The position numbers and the translations under genes were made by a program. 64,000 nucleotides of DNA, taken from positions 6,932,512 through 6,996,511 of the forward strand of contig OX465102.1 of the NCBI GenBank assembly GCA_949987565.1. The letters are read 5' to 3'. The stretch comes from Luidia sarsii. Its lineage: Eukaryota > Echinodermata > Asteroidea > Paxillosida > Luidiidae. Under the pieces are notes generated by a model. It was not told the origin of the DNA. It saw only the letters and a program-made list of their open reading frames with translations, and searched no databases. Below are positions 50,101-63,200 of the stretch, piece by piece (the first letter of the stretch is position 1; every line of letters begins with the position of its first letter).

Positions 50101-51421
50101 ACATCAGTGTGGGATGTCACAAGGAGATTGGTAGAAGTTCTGCCAGATCCACAGATGGCTGGGTCTGCTTGGCTGTTAGATTCAACATCAGTGTGAAATG
50201 TCACAGGGTGATTGGCAGAAGTTCTGCCAGATCCACAGATGGCAGGGAAGCATGGTTATTAGCTTCAACATCAGTGTGGGATGTCACAAGGTGATTGGCA
50301 GAAGTTCTGCCTGATCCACAGATGGCTAGGTCAGCATGGCTTTTAGCTTCAACATCAGTGTGGGATGTTACAAGGTGATTGGAAGAAGTTCTACCAGATC
50401 CACAGATGGCTGGGTCCGCTTGGCTATTAGCTTCAACATCAGTGTGGGACGTCACAAGGTGATTGGCAGAAGTTCTGCCAGATCAACAGATGCCAGGGTC
50501 AGCATGGCTGTTAGCTTCAACGTCAGTGTGAGATGTCACAAGGTGACTGGCAGAAGTTCTGCCAGATCCACAGATGGCTGGGTCTGCATGGCCGTCAGGT
50601 TCAACATCAGTGTGGAATGTCACAAGGTGATTGGCAGAAGTTCTGTCAGATCCACAGATGGCTGGGTCAGCATGGCTATTAGCTTCAACATCAGTGTGGG
50701 ACGTCACAAGGTGATTGGCAGAAGTTCTGCCAGATCAACAGATGCCAGGGTCACCATGGCTGTTAGATTCAATATCAGTGTGGAATGTCACAAGGTGATT
50801 GGCAGAAGTTCTGCCAGATCCACAGATGGCAGGGTAAGCATGGCTATTAGCTTCAACATCAGTGTGGGATGTCACAAGGTGATTGGCAGAAGTTCTGCCT
50901 GATCCACAGATGGCTGGGTCAGCATGGCTTTTAGCTTCAACATTAGTGTGGAATGCCACAAGGTGATTGGCAGAAGTTCTGCCTGATCCACAGATGGCTG
51001 GGTCTGCATGGCTATTAGCTTTAACATAAGTTTGGGATGTCACGAGGAGATTGGCAGAAGTTCTGCCAGATCCACAGATGGCTGGGTCTGCTTGGCTGTA
51101 AGATTCAACAGATTCAACATCAGTGTAGAATGTCACAAGGTGATTGGCAGAAGTTCTGCCAGATCCACAGATGGCTGGGTCAGCATGGCTATTAGCTTCA
51201 ACATCAGTAAGGGACGTCACAAGGTGATTGGCAGATGTTATGCCTGATCCACAGATGGCTGGGTTTGCATGGCTATTAGCTTCAACATCAGTGTCGGATG
51301 TCACAAGGAGATTGGTAGAAGTTCTGCCAGATCCACAGATGGCTGGGTCTGCTTGGCTGTTAGATTCAACATCAGTGTGAAATGTCACAGGGTGATTGGC
51401 AGAAGTTCTGCCAGATCCACA
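44102..51421 (+). repeat. Core block P, copy C
   Basis: This is the third complete P block, at offset 32,966 from copy A. Private differences include GGCAGATGTTCTGCC near 45,425 (AGAAG elsewhere), CAGCATAGTTTTT near 45,543 (CATGG elsewhere) and ATAAGTTTGGG near 51,028 (AGTGTGGG elsewhere). It shares GCATCGCTG (49,730) with copy A, while copies 0 and B have GCCTCGCTG. Confidence 0.9.
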
Positions 51422-54400
51422 GATGGCAGGGAAGCATGGCTGTTAGCTTCAATGTCAGTGTGAGATGTCACAAGGAGATTGGTAGAAGTTCTGCCAGATC
51501 CACAGATGGCTGGGTCAGCATTGCTTTTAGCTTCAACATCAGTGTGGGACGTCACAAGGTGATTGGCAGATGTTATGCCTGATCCACAGATGGCTGGGTC
51601 TGCATGGCTATTAGGTTCAACATCAGTGTGGGATGTCACAAGGAGATTGGTAGAAGTTCTGCCAGATCCACAGATGGCTGGGTCTGCTTGGCTGTTAGAT
51701 TCAACATCAGTGTGAAATGTCATAGGGTGATTGGCAGAAGTTCTGCCAGATCCACAGATGGCAGGAAAGCATGGCTGTTAGCTTCAACGTCAGTGTGGGA
51801 TGTCACAAGGAGATTGGTAGAAGTTCTGCCAGATCCACAGATGGCTGGGTCTGCATGGCTAATAGGTTCAACATCAGTGTGAAATGTCATAGGGTGATTG
51901 GCAGAAGTTCTGCCAGATCCACAGATGGCAGGAAAGCATGGCTGTTAGCTTCAACGTCAGTGTGAGATGTCACAAGGAGATTGGTAGAAGTTCTGCCAGA
52001 TCCACAGATGGCTGGGTCTGCATGGCTAATAGGTTCAACATCAGTGTGGGATGTCACAAGGTGATTGGCAGAAGTTCTGCCTGATCCACAGATGGCTGGG
52101 TCTGCTTGGCTATTAGCTTCAACATCAGTGTGGGATGTCACAAGGTGATTGGCAGAAGTTCTGCCAGATCCACAGATGGCTGGGTCTGCATGGCTAATAG
52201 GTTCAACATCAGTGTGGGATGTCACAAGGTGATTGGCAGAAGTTCTGCCTGATCCACAGATGGCTGGGTCTGCTTGGCTATTAGCTTCAACATCAGTGTG
52301 GGATGTCACAAGGTGATTGGCAGAAGTTCTGCCAGATCCAAATGTGGCTGTGTCTGCATAGCTGTCAGCTTCAACATCAGTGTGGGATGTCACAAGGTGA
52401 TTGGCAGAAGTTCTTCCTGATCCACAGATAGCTGGGTCAGCATTGCTATTAGCTTTAACAACAGTGTGGGATGTCACAAGGTGATTGGCAGAAGTTTTGC
52501 CAGATCCACAGATGGCTCGGTCAGCATGGCTGTTAGCTTCGACATAAGTGTGGGATGTCACAATGTGACTGGTAGAAGTTCTGCCAGATCCATAGATGGC
52601 TGGGTCTGCTTGGCTGTTAGATTCAACATCAGTGTGGAATGTCACAAGGTGATTGGCAGAAGTTCTGCCTGATCCACAGATGGCTGGGTCAGCATGGCTT
52701 TTAGCTTCAACATCAGTATTGAATGTCACAAGGTGATTGGCAGAAGTTCTTCCTGATCCACAGATAGCTGGGTCAGCATGGCTGTTAGCTTCAACATCAG
52801 TGTGGGATGTCACAATGTGACTGGTAGAAGTTCTGCCAGATCAACAGATGAGTGGGTCTATTTGGCTGTTAGATTCAACAGATTCAACATCAGTGTGGGA
52901 TGTCACAAGGAGATTGGTAGAAGTTCTGCCAGATCCACAGATGGCTGGGTCTGCTTGGCTGTTAGATTCAACATCAGTGTGAAATGTCACACGGTGATTG
53001 GCAGAAGTTCTGCCAGATCCACAGATGGCAGGGAAGCATGGCTGTTAGCTTCAATGTCAGTGTGAGATGTCATAAGGAGATTGGTAGAAGTTCTGCCAGA
53101 TCCACAGATGGCTGGGTCAGCATTGCTTTTAGCTTCAACATCAGTGTGGGACGTCACAAGGTGATTGGCAGATGTTATGCCTGATCCACAGATGGCTGGG
53201 TCTGCATGGCTATTAGCTTCAACATCAGTGTGGGATGTCACAAGGAGATTGGTAGAAGTTCTGCCAGATCCACAGATGGCTGGGTCTGCTTGGCTGTTAG
53301 ATTCAACATCAGTGTGAAATGTCACAGGGTGATTGGCAGAAGTTCTGCCAGATCCACAGATGGCAGGGTAAGCATGTCTATTAGCTTCAACATCAGTGTG
53401 GGATGTCACAAGGTGAATGGCAGAAGTTCCGCCAGATCCACAGATGGCAGGGAAGCATGGCTATTAGCTTTAACATAAGTGTGGGATGTCACAAGGAGAT
53501 TGATAGAAGTTCTGCCAGATCCACAGATGGCTGGGTCTGCTTGGCTGTTAGATTCAACATCAGTGTGAAATGTCACAGGGTGATTGGCAGAAGTTCTGCC
53601 AGATCCACAGATGGCTGGGTCAGCATGGCTTTTAGCTTCAACATCAGTGTGGGATGTTACAAGGTGATTGGCAGAAGTTCTGCCAGATCCACAGATGGCT
53701 GGGTCAGCATGGCTTTTAGCTTCAACATCAGTGTGGGACGTCACAAGGTGATTGGCAGAAGTTCTGCCAGATCCACAGATGGCTGGGTCTGCTTGGCTAT
53801 TAGCTTCAACATCAGTGTGGGACGTCACAAGGTGATTGGCAGAAGTTCTGCCAGATCAACAGATGCCAGGGTCAGCATGGCTGTTAGCTTCAACGTCAGT
53901 GTGAGATGTCACAAGGTGACTGGCAGAAGTTCTGCCAGATCCACAGATGGCTGGGTCTGCATGGCTGTCAGGTTCAACATCAGTGTGGAATGTCACAAGG
54001 TGATTGGCAGAAGTTCTGTCAGATCCACAGATGGCTGGGTCAGCATGGCTATTAGCTTCAACATCAGTGTGGGACGTCACAAGGTGATTGGCAGAAGTTC
54101 TGCCAGATCAACAGATGCCAGGGTCAGCATGGCTGTTAGCTTCAACGTCAGTGTGAGATGTCACAAGGTGACTGGCAGAAGTTCTGCCAGATCCACAGAT
54201 GGCTGGGTCAGCAATGGCTATTAGCTTCAACATCAGTGTGGGATGTCACAAGGAGATTGGCAGAAGTTCTGCCAGATCCACAGATGGCTGGGTCTGCTTG
54301 TCTGTTACATTCAACATCAGTGTGGAATGTCACAAGGTGATTGGCAGAAGTTCTGCCAGATCCACAGATGGCAGGGTAAGCATGGCTATTAGCTTCAACA

Positions 54401-57400
54401 TCAGTGTGGGATGTCACAAGGTGATTGGCAGAAGTTCTGCCTGATCCACAGATGGCTGGGTCAGCATGGCTTTTAGCTTCAACATTAGTGTGGAATGTCA
54501 CAAGGTGATTGGCAGAAGTTCTGCCTGATCCACAGATGGCTGGGTCTGCTTGGCTATTAGCTTCAACATCAGTGTGGGATGTCACAAGGTGATTGGCAGA
54601 AGTTCTGCCTGATCCACAGATGGCTGGGTCAGCATGGCTTTTAGCTTCAACATCAGTATTGAATGTCACAAGGTGATTGGCAGAAGTTCTTCCTGATCCA
54701 CAGATGGCTGGGTCTGCTTGGCTGTTAGATTCAACATCAGAGTGACATGTCACAAGGTGATTGGCAGAAGTTCTGCCAGATCCACAGATGGCAGGGAAGC
54801 ATGGCTGTTAGCTTCAATGTCAGTGTGAGATGTCACAAGGAGATTGGTAGAAGTTCTGCCAGATCCACAGATGGCTGGGTCAGCATTGCTTTTAGCTTCA
54901 ACATCAGTGTGGGACGTCACAAGGTGATTGGCAGATGTTATGCCTGATCCACAGATGGCTGGGTCTGCATGGCTGTTAGCTTCAACGTCAGTGTGAGATG
55001 TCACAAGGAGATTGGCAGAAGTTCTGCCAGATCCACAGATGGCTGGGTCTGCTTGTCTGTTAGATTCAACACAAGGTGATTGGCAGAAGTTCTGCCTGAT
55101 CCACAGATGGCTGGGTCAGCATGGCTTTTAGCTTCAACATTAGTGTGGAATGTCACAAGGTGATTGGCAGAAGTTCTGCCTGATCCACAGATGGCTGGGT
55201 CTGCTTGGCTATTAGCTTCAACATCAGTGTGGGATGTCACAAGGTGATTGGCAGAAGTTCTGCCTGATCCACAGATGGCTGGGTCAGCATGGCTTTTAGC
55301 TTCAACATCAGTATTGAATGTCACAAGGTGATTGGCAGAAGTTCTTCCTGATCCACAGATAGCTGGGTCAGCATTGCTTTTAGCTTCAACATCAGTGTGG
55401 AATGTCACAAGGTGATTGGCAGAAGTTCTGCCTGACCCATAGATTGCAGGGTCAGAATGCTATTAGCTTCAACATCAGTGTGGGATGTCACAATGTGACT
55501 GGTAGAAGTTCTGCCAGATCAACAGATGAGTGGGTCTATTTGGCTGTTAGATTCAACAGATTCAACATCAGTGTGGAATGTCACAAGGTGATTGGCAGAA
55601 GTTCTGCCAGATCCACAGATGGCTGGGTCTGCATGGCTATTAGCTTTAACATAAGTGTGGGATGTCACAAGGAGATTGGCAGAAGTTCTGCCAGATCCAC
55701 AGATGGCTTGGTCTGCTTGGCTGTTAGATTCAACAGATTCAACATCAGTGTGGAATGTCAGAAGTTCTGCCAGATCCACAGATGGCTGGGTCAGCATGGC
55801 TATTAGCTTCAACATCAGTGTGGGACGTCACAAGGTGATTGGCAGATGTTATGCCTGATCCACAGATGGCTGGGTCTGCATGGCTATTAGCTTCAACATC
55901 AGTGTGGGATGTCACAAGGAGATTGGTAGAAGTTCTGCCAGATCCACAGATGGCTGGGTCTGCTTGGCTGTTAGATTCAACATCAGTGTGAAATGTCACA
56001 GGGTGATTGGCAGAAGTTCTGCCTGATCCACAGATGGCTGGGTCTGCTTGGCTATTAGCTTCAACATCAGTGTGGGATGTCACAAGGTGATTGGCAGAAG
56101 TTCTGCCAGATCCACAGATGGCAGGGTAAGCATGGCTATTAGCTTCAACATCAGTGTCGGATGTCACAAGGTGATTGGCAGAAGTTCTGCCTGATCCACA
56201 GATGGCTGGGTCAGCATGGCTTTTAGCTTCAACATTAGTGTGGAATGTCACAAGGTGATTGGCAGAAGTTCTGCCTGATCCACAGATGGCTGGGTCTGCT
56301 TGGCTATTAGCTTCAACATCAGTGTGGGATGTCACAAGGTGATTGGCAGAAGTTCTGCCTGATCCACAGATGGCTGGGTCAGCATGGCTTTTAGCTTCAA
56401 CATCAGTATTGAATGTCACAAGGTGATTGGCAGAAGTTCTTCCTGATCCACAGATGGCTGGGTCTGCTTGGCTGTTAGATTCAACATCAGTGTGACATGT
56501 CACAAGGTGATTGGCAGAAGTTCTGCCAGATCCACAGATGGCAGGGAAGCATGGCTGTTAGCTTCAATGTCAGTGTGAGATGTCACAAGGAGATTGGTAG
56601 AAGTTCTGCCAGATCCACAGATGGCTGGGTCAGCATTGCTTTTAGCTTCAACATCAGTGTGGGACGTCACAAGGTGATTGGCAGATGTTATGCCTGATCC
56701 ACAGATGGCTGGGTCTGCATGGCTGTTAGCTTCAACGTCAGTGTGAGATGTCACAAGGAGATTGGCAGAAGTTCTGCCAGATCCACAGATGGCTGGGTCT
56801 GCTTGTCTGTTAGATTCAACACAAGGTGATTGGCAGAAGTTCTGCCTGATCCACAGATGGCTGGGTCAGCATGGCTTTTAGCTTCAACATTAGTGTGGAA
56901 TGTCACAAGGTGATTGGCAGAAGTTCTGCCTGATCCACAGATGGCTGGGTCTGCTTGGCTATTAGCTTCAACATCAGTGTGGGATGTCACAAGGTGATTG
57001 GCAGAAGTTCTGCCTGATCCACAGATGGCTGGGTCAGCATGGCTTTTAGCTTCAACATCAGTATTGAATGTCACAAGGTGATTGGCAGAAGTTCTTCCTG
57101 ATCCACAGATAGCTGGGTCAGCATTGCTTTTAGCTTCAACATCAGTGTGGAATGTCACAAGGTGATTGGCAGAAGTTCTGCCTGACCCATAGATTGCAGG
57201 GTCAGAATGCTATTAGCTTCAACATCAGTGTGGGATGTCACAATGTGACTGGTAGAAGTTCTGCCAGATCAACAGATGAGTGGGTCTATTTGGCTGTTAG
57301 ATTCAACAGATTCAACATCAGTGTGGAATGTCACAAGGTGATTGGCAGAAGTTCTGCCAGATCCACAGATGGCTGGGTCTGCATGGCTATTAGCTTTAAC

Positions 57401-59550
57401 ATAAGTGTGGGATGTCACAAGGAGATTGGCAGAAGTTCTGCCAGATCCACAGATGGCTTGGTCTGCTTGGCTGTTAGATTCAACAGATTCAACATCAGTG
57501 TGGAATGTCAGAAGTTCTGCCAGATCCACAGATGGCTGGGTCAGCATGGCTATTAGCTTCAACATCAGTGTGGGACGTCACAAGGTGATTGGCAGATGTT
57601 ATGCCTGATCCACAGATGGCTGGGTCTGCATGGCTATTAGCTTCAACATCAGTGTGGGATGTCACAAGGAGATTGGTAGAAGTTCTGCCAGATCCACAGA
57701 TGGCTGGGTCTGCTTGGCTGTTAGATTCAACATCAGTGTGAAATGTCACAGGGTGATTGGCAGAAGTTCTGCCTGATCCACAGATGGCTGGGTCTGCTTG
57801 GCTATTAGCTTCAACATCAGTGTGGGATGTCACAAGGTGATTGGCAGAAGTTCTGCCTGATCCACAGATGGCTGGGTCAGCATTGCTTTTAGCTTCAACA
57901 TTAGTGTGGAATGTCACAAGGTGATTGGCAGAAGTTCTGCCTGATCCACAGATGGCTGGGTCTGCTTGGCTATTAGCTTCAACATCAGTGTGGGATGTCA
58001 CAAGGTGATTGGCAGAAGTTCTGCCTGATCCACAGATGGCTGGGTCAGCATGGCTTTTAGCTTCAACATCAGTATTGAATGTCACAAGGTGATTGGCAGA
58101 AGTTCTTCCTGATCCACAGATAGCTGGGTCAGCATTGCTATTAGCTTCAACATCAGTGTGGAATGTCACAAGGTGATTGGCAGAAGTTCTGCCTGACCCA
58201 TAGATTGCAGGGTCAGAATGCTATTAGCTTCAACATCAGTGTGGGACGTCACAAGGTGATTGGCAGAAGTTCTGCCAGATCAACAGATGCCAGGGTCACC
58301 ATGGCTGTTAGCTTCAACGTCAGTGTGAGATGTCACAAGGTGACTGGCAGAAGTTCTGCCAGATCCACAGATGGCTGGGTCTGCCTGTCTGTTAGATTCA
58401 ACATCAGTGTGGAATGTCACAAGGTGATTGGCAGAAGTTCTGCCAGATCCACAGATGGCAGGGTAAGCATGGCTATTAGCTTCAACATCAGTGTGGGATG
58501 TCACAAGGTGATTGGCAGAAGTTCTGCCTGATCCACAGATGGCTGGGTCAGCATGGCTTTTAGCTTCAACATTAGTGTGGAATGCCACAAGGTGATTGGC
58601 AGAAGTTCTGCCTGATCCACAGATGGCTGGGTCTGCATGGCTATTAGCTTTAACATAAGTGTGGGATGTCACGAGGAGATTGGCAGAAGTTCTGCCAGAT
58701 CCACAGATGGCTGGGTCTGCTTGGCTGTAAGATTCAACAGATTCAACATCAGTGTAGAATGTCACAAGGTGATTGGCAGAAGTTCTGCCAGATCCACAGA
58801 TGGCTGGGTCAGCATGGCTATTAGCTTCAACATCAGTAAGGGACGTCACAAGGTGATTGGCAGATGTTATGCCTGATCCACAGATGGCTGGGTCTGCATG
58901 GCTATTAGCTTCAACATCAGTGTGGGATGTCACAAGGAGATTGGTAGAAGTTCTGCCAGATCCACAGATGGCTGGGTCTGCTTGGCTGTTAGATTCAACA
59001 TCAGTGTGAAATGTCACAGGGTGATTGGCAGAAGTTCTGCCAGATCCACAGATGGCAGGGAAGCATGGCTGTTAGCTTCAATGTCAGTGTGAGATGTCAC
59101 AAGGAGATTGGTAGAAGTTCTGCCAGATCCACAGATGGCTGGGTCAGCATTGCTTTTAGCTTCAACATCAGTGTGGGACGTCACAAGGTGATTGGCAGAT
59201 GTTATGCCTGATCCACAGATGGCTGGGTCTGCATGGCTATTAGGTTCAACATCAGTGTGGGATGTCACAAGGAGATTGGTAGAAGTTCTGCCAGATCCAC
59301 AGATGGCTGGGTCTGCTTGGCTGTTAGATTCAACATCAGTGTGAAATGTCATAGGGTGATTGGCAGAAGTTCTGCCAGATCCACAGATGGCAGGAAAGCA
59401 TGGCTGTTAGCTTCAACGTCAGTGTGGGATGTCACAAGGAGATTGGTAGAAGTTCTGCCAGATCCACAGATGGCTGGGTCTGCATGGCTAATAGGTTCAA
59501 CATCAGTGTGAAATGTCATAGGGTGATTGGCAGAAGTTCTGCCAGATCCA
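51422..59550 (+). repeat. Block Q, copy C
   Basis: This is collinear with 34,514-42,390 and extends past the point where copy B breaks off. The last 2.4 kb (57,152-59,550) match 3,593-5,991. It lacks one 83-bp unit (near 52,765) and one 84-bp unit (near 54,200) compared with copy B. CATAAGGAG near 53,071 is a private change from CACAAGGAG. Confidence 0.88.
54356..57855 (+). repeat. 1,750-bp tandem duplication in copy C (two units)
   Basis: The units are 54,356-56,105 and 56,106-57,855, at offset 16,741 from the pair at 37,615-41,114. The AGTGTCGGATG change distinguishing the second unit is present at the same place (near 56,156). The tandem duplication and its first mutation therefore predate the large block duplication. 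The GGGTCGGC change near 39,638 is absent here (near 56,380), so it is younger. Confidence 0.85.
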
Positions 59551-60298
59551 CAGATGGCTGGGTCAGCATGGCTAATAGCTTCAACATAAGTGTGGGACGT
59601 CACAAGGTGATTGGGAGAAGTTCTGCCTGATCCACAGATGGCTGGGTCTGCATGGCTGTTAGATTCAACATCAGTGTGAAATGTCACAAGGTGATTGGCA
59701 GAAGTTCTGCCAGATCCACAGATGGCAGGGTAAGCATTGTTTTTAGCTTCAACATCAGTGTGGGACGTCACAAGGTGATTGGCAGAAGTTCTGCCTGACC
59801 CACAGATGGCAGGGTCAGCATTGGTATTAGCTTCAACATCAGTGTGGGACGTCACAAGGTGATTGGCAGAAGTTCTGCCTGATCCACAGATGGCTGGGTC
59901 AGCATGGCTTTTAGCTTAAACAGCAGTGTGTAATGTCACAAGCTGATTTGCAGAAGTTCTGCCTAGTCTGCTTGGCTTCAACATCAGTGTGGGACGTCAC
60001 AAGGTGATTGGCAGAAGTTCTGCCAGATCCACAGATAGCTGGGTCTGCATGGCTTTTAGCTTCAACATCAGTGTGGATTGTCACAAGATGATTGGCAGAA
60101 GTTCTGCCTGACCCACAGATGGCAGGGTCAGCATGGGTATTAGCTTCAACATCAGTGTGGGACGTGACAAGGTGATTGGCAGAAGTTCTGCCTGATCCAC
60201 AGATGGCTGGGTCAGCATGGCTTTTAGCTTCAACAGCAGTATGTAATGTCACAAGGTAATTGGCAGAATTTCTGCCAGATCCACATATGGCTGGGTCT
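59551..60298 (+). repeat. Divergent segment repeated from 9.3-10.0 kb
   Basis: This matches about 9,315-10,035 at offset 50,236, then 50,263 after a 27-bp deletion present near 9,549 but absent here. It carries the 61-bp truncated unit (59,924-59,984), TAAACAGCAGTGTGTAATG and CCACATATGGCTGG. It joins block Q on the left and a 6.6-kb duplicate on the right, where a private word GGGACAACACCAGG occurs near 60,328. Confidence 0.83.
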
Positions 60299-63200
60299 GC
60301 ATGGCTATTAGCTTCAACATCAGTGTGGGACAACACCAGGTGATTGGCAGAAGTTCTGCCAGATCAACAGATGCCAGGGTCAGCATGGCTGTTAGCTTCA
60401 ACGTCAGTGTGAGATGTCACAAGGTGACTGGCAGAAGTTCTGCCAGATCCACAGATGGCTGGGTCTGCATGGCTGTCAGGTTCAACATCAGTGTGGAATG
60501 TCACAAGGTGATTGGCAGAAGTTCTGTCAGATCCACAGATGGCTGGGTCAGCATGGCTATTAGCTTCAACATCAGTGTGGGACGTCACAAGGTGATTGGC
60601 AGAAGTTCTGCCAGATCAACAGATGCCAGGGTCAGCATGGCTGTTAGCTTCAACGTCAGTGTGAGATGTCACAAGGTGACTGGCAGAAGTTCTGCCAGAT
60701 CCACAGATGGCTGGGTCTGCTGGACTGTTAGCTTCAACATCAGTGTGGAATGTCACAAGGTCATTAGCAGAAGTTCTGCCAGATCCACAGATGGCTGGGT
60801 CAGCAATGGCTATTAGCTTCAACATCAGTGTGGGATGTCACAAGGAGATTGGCAGAAGTTCTGCCAGATCCACAGATGGCTGGGTCTGCTTGTCTGTTAC
60901 ATTCAACATCAGTGTGGAATGTCACAAGGTGATTGGCAGAAGTTCTGCCAGATCCACAGATGGCAGGGTAAGCATGGCTATTAGCTTCAACATCAGTGTG
61001 GGATGTCACAAGGTGATTGGCAGAAGTTCTGCCTGATCCACAGATGGCTGGGTCAGCATGGCTTTTAGCTTCAACATTAGTGTGGAATGTCACAAGGTGA
61101 TTGGCAGAAGTTCTGCCTGATCCACAGATGGCTGGGTCTGCTTGGCTATTAGCTTCAACATCAGTGTGGGATGTCACAAGGTGATTGGCAGAAGTTCTGC
61201 CTGATCCACAGATGGCTGGGTCAGCATGGCTTTTAGCTTCAACATCAGTATTGAATGTCACAAGGTGATTGGCAGAAGTTCTTCCTGATCCACAGATGGC
61301 TGGGTCTGCTTGGCTGTTAGATTCAACATCAGAGTGACATGTCACAAGGTGATTGGCAGAAGTTCTGCCAGATCCACAGATGGCAGGGAAGCATGGCTGT
61401 TAGCTTCAATGTCAGTGTGAGATGTCACAAGGAGATTGGTAGAAGTTCTGCCAGATCCACAGATGGCTGGGTCAGCATTGCTTTTAGCTTCAACATCAGT
61501 GTGGGACGTCACAAGGTGATTGGCAGATGTTATGCCTGATCCACAGATGGCTGGGTCTGCATGGCTGTTAGCTTCAACGTCAGTGTGAGATGTCACAAGG
61601 AGATTGGCAGAAGTTCTGCCAGATCCACAGATGGCTGGGTCTGCTTGTCTGTTAGATTCAACACAAGGTGATTGGCAGAAGTTCTGCCTGATCCACAGAT
61701 GGCTGGGTCAGCATGGCTTTTAGCTTCAACATTAGTGTGGAATGTCACAAGGTGATTGGCAGAAGTTCTGCCTGATCCACAGATGGCTGGGTCTGCTTGG
61801 CTATTAGCTTCAACATCAGTGTGGGATGTCACAAGGTGATTGGCAGAAGTTCTGCCTGATCCACAGATGGCTGGGTCAGCATGGCTTTTAGCTTCAACAT
61901 CAGTATTGAATGTCACAAGGTGATTGGCAGAAGTTCTTCCTGATCCACAGATAGCTGGGTCAGCATTGCTTTTAGCTTCAACATCAGTGTGGAATGTCAC
62001 AAGGTGATTGGCAGAAGTTCTGCCTGACCCATAGATTGCAGGGTCAGAATGCTATTAGCTTCAACATCAGTGTGGGATGTCACAATGTGACTGGTAGAAG
62101 TTCTGCCAGATCAACAGATGAGTGGGTCTATTTGGCTGTTAGATTCAACAGATTCAACATCAGTGTGGAATGTCACAAGGTGATTGGCAGAAGTTCTGCC
62201 AGATCCACAGATGGCTGGGTCTGCATGGCTATTAGCTTTAACATAAGTGTGGGATGTCACAAGGAGATTGGCAGAAGTTCTGCCAGATCCACAGATGGCT
62301 TGGTCTGCTTGGCTGTTAGATTCAACAGATTCAACATCAGTGTGGAATGTCAGAAGTTCTGCCAGATCCACAGATGGCTGGGTCAGCATGGCTATTAGCT
62401 TCAACATCAGTGTGGGACGTCACAAGGTGATTGGCAGATGTTATGCCTGATCCACAGATGGCTGGGTCTGCATGGCTATTAGCTTCAACATCAGTGTGGG
62501 ATGTCACAAGGAGATTGGTAGAAGTTCTGCCAGATCCACAGATGGCTGGGTCTGCTTGGCTGTTAGATTCAACATCAGTGTGAAATGTCACAGGGTGATT
62601 GGCAGAAGTTCTGCCTGATCCACAGATGGCTGGGTCTGCTTGGCTATTAGCTTCAACATCAGTGTGGGATGTCACAAGGTGATTGGCAGAAGTTCTGCCA
62701 GATCCACAGATGGCAGGGTAAGCATGGCTATTAGCTTCAACATCAGTGTCGGATGTCACAAGGTGATTGGCAGAAGTTCTGCCTGATCCACAGATGGCTG
62801 GGTCAGCATGGCTTTTAGCTTCAACATTAGTGTGGAATGTCACAAGGTGATTGGCAGAAGTTCTGCCTGATCCACAGATGGCTGGGTCTGCTTGGCTATT
62901 AGCTTCAACATCAGTGTGGGATGTCACAAGGTGATTGGCAGAAGTTCTGCCTGATCCACAGATGGCTGGGTCAGCATGGCTTTTAGCTTCAACATCAGTA
63001 TTGAATGTCACAAGGTGATTGGCAGAAGTTCTTCCTGATCCACAGATGGCTGGGTCTGCTTGGCTGTTAGATTCAACATCAGTGTGACATGTCACAAGGT
63101 GATTGGCAGAAGTTCTGCCAGATCCACAGATGGCAGGGAAGCATGGCTGTTAGCTTCAATGTCAGTGTGAGATGTCACAAGGAGATTGGTAGAAGTTCTG

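Noticed and set aside
10096..59550. Large duplications as pure assembly artefact
   Set aside because: This is not excluded, but the copies carry distinct private substitutions and indels (16,765, 30,976, 32,557, 45,425, 51,028, 53,071), which simple computational duplication would not create. Read depth and spanning reads would decide.
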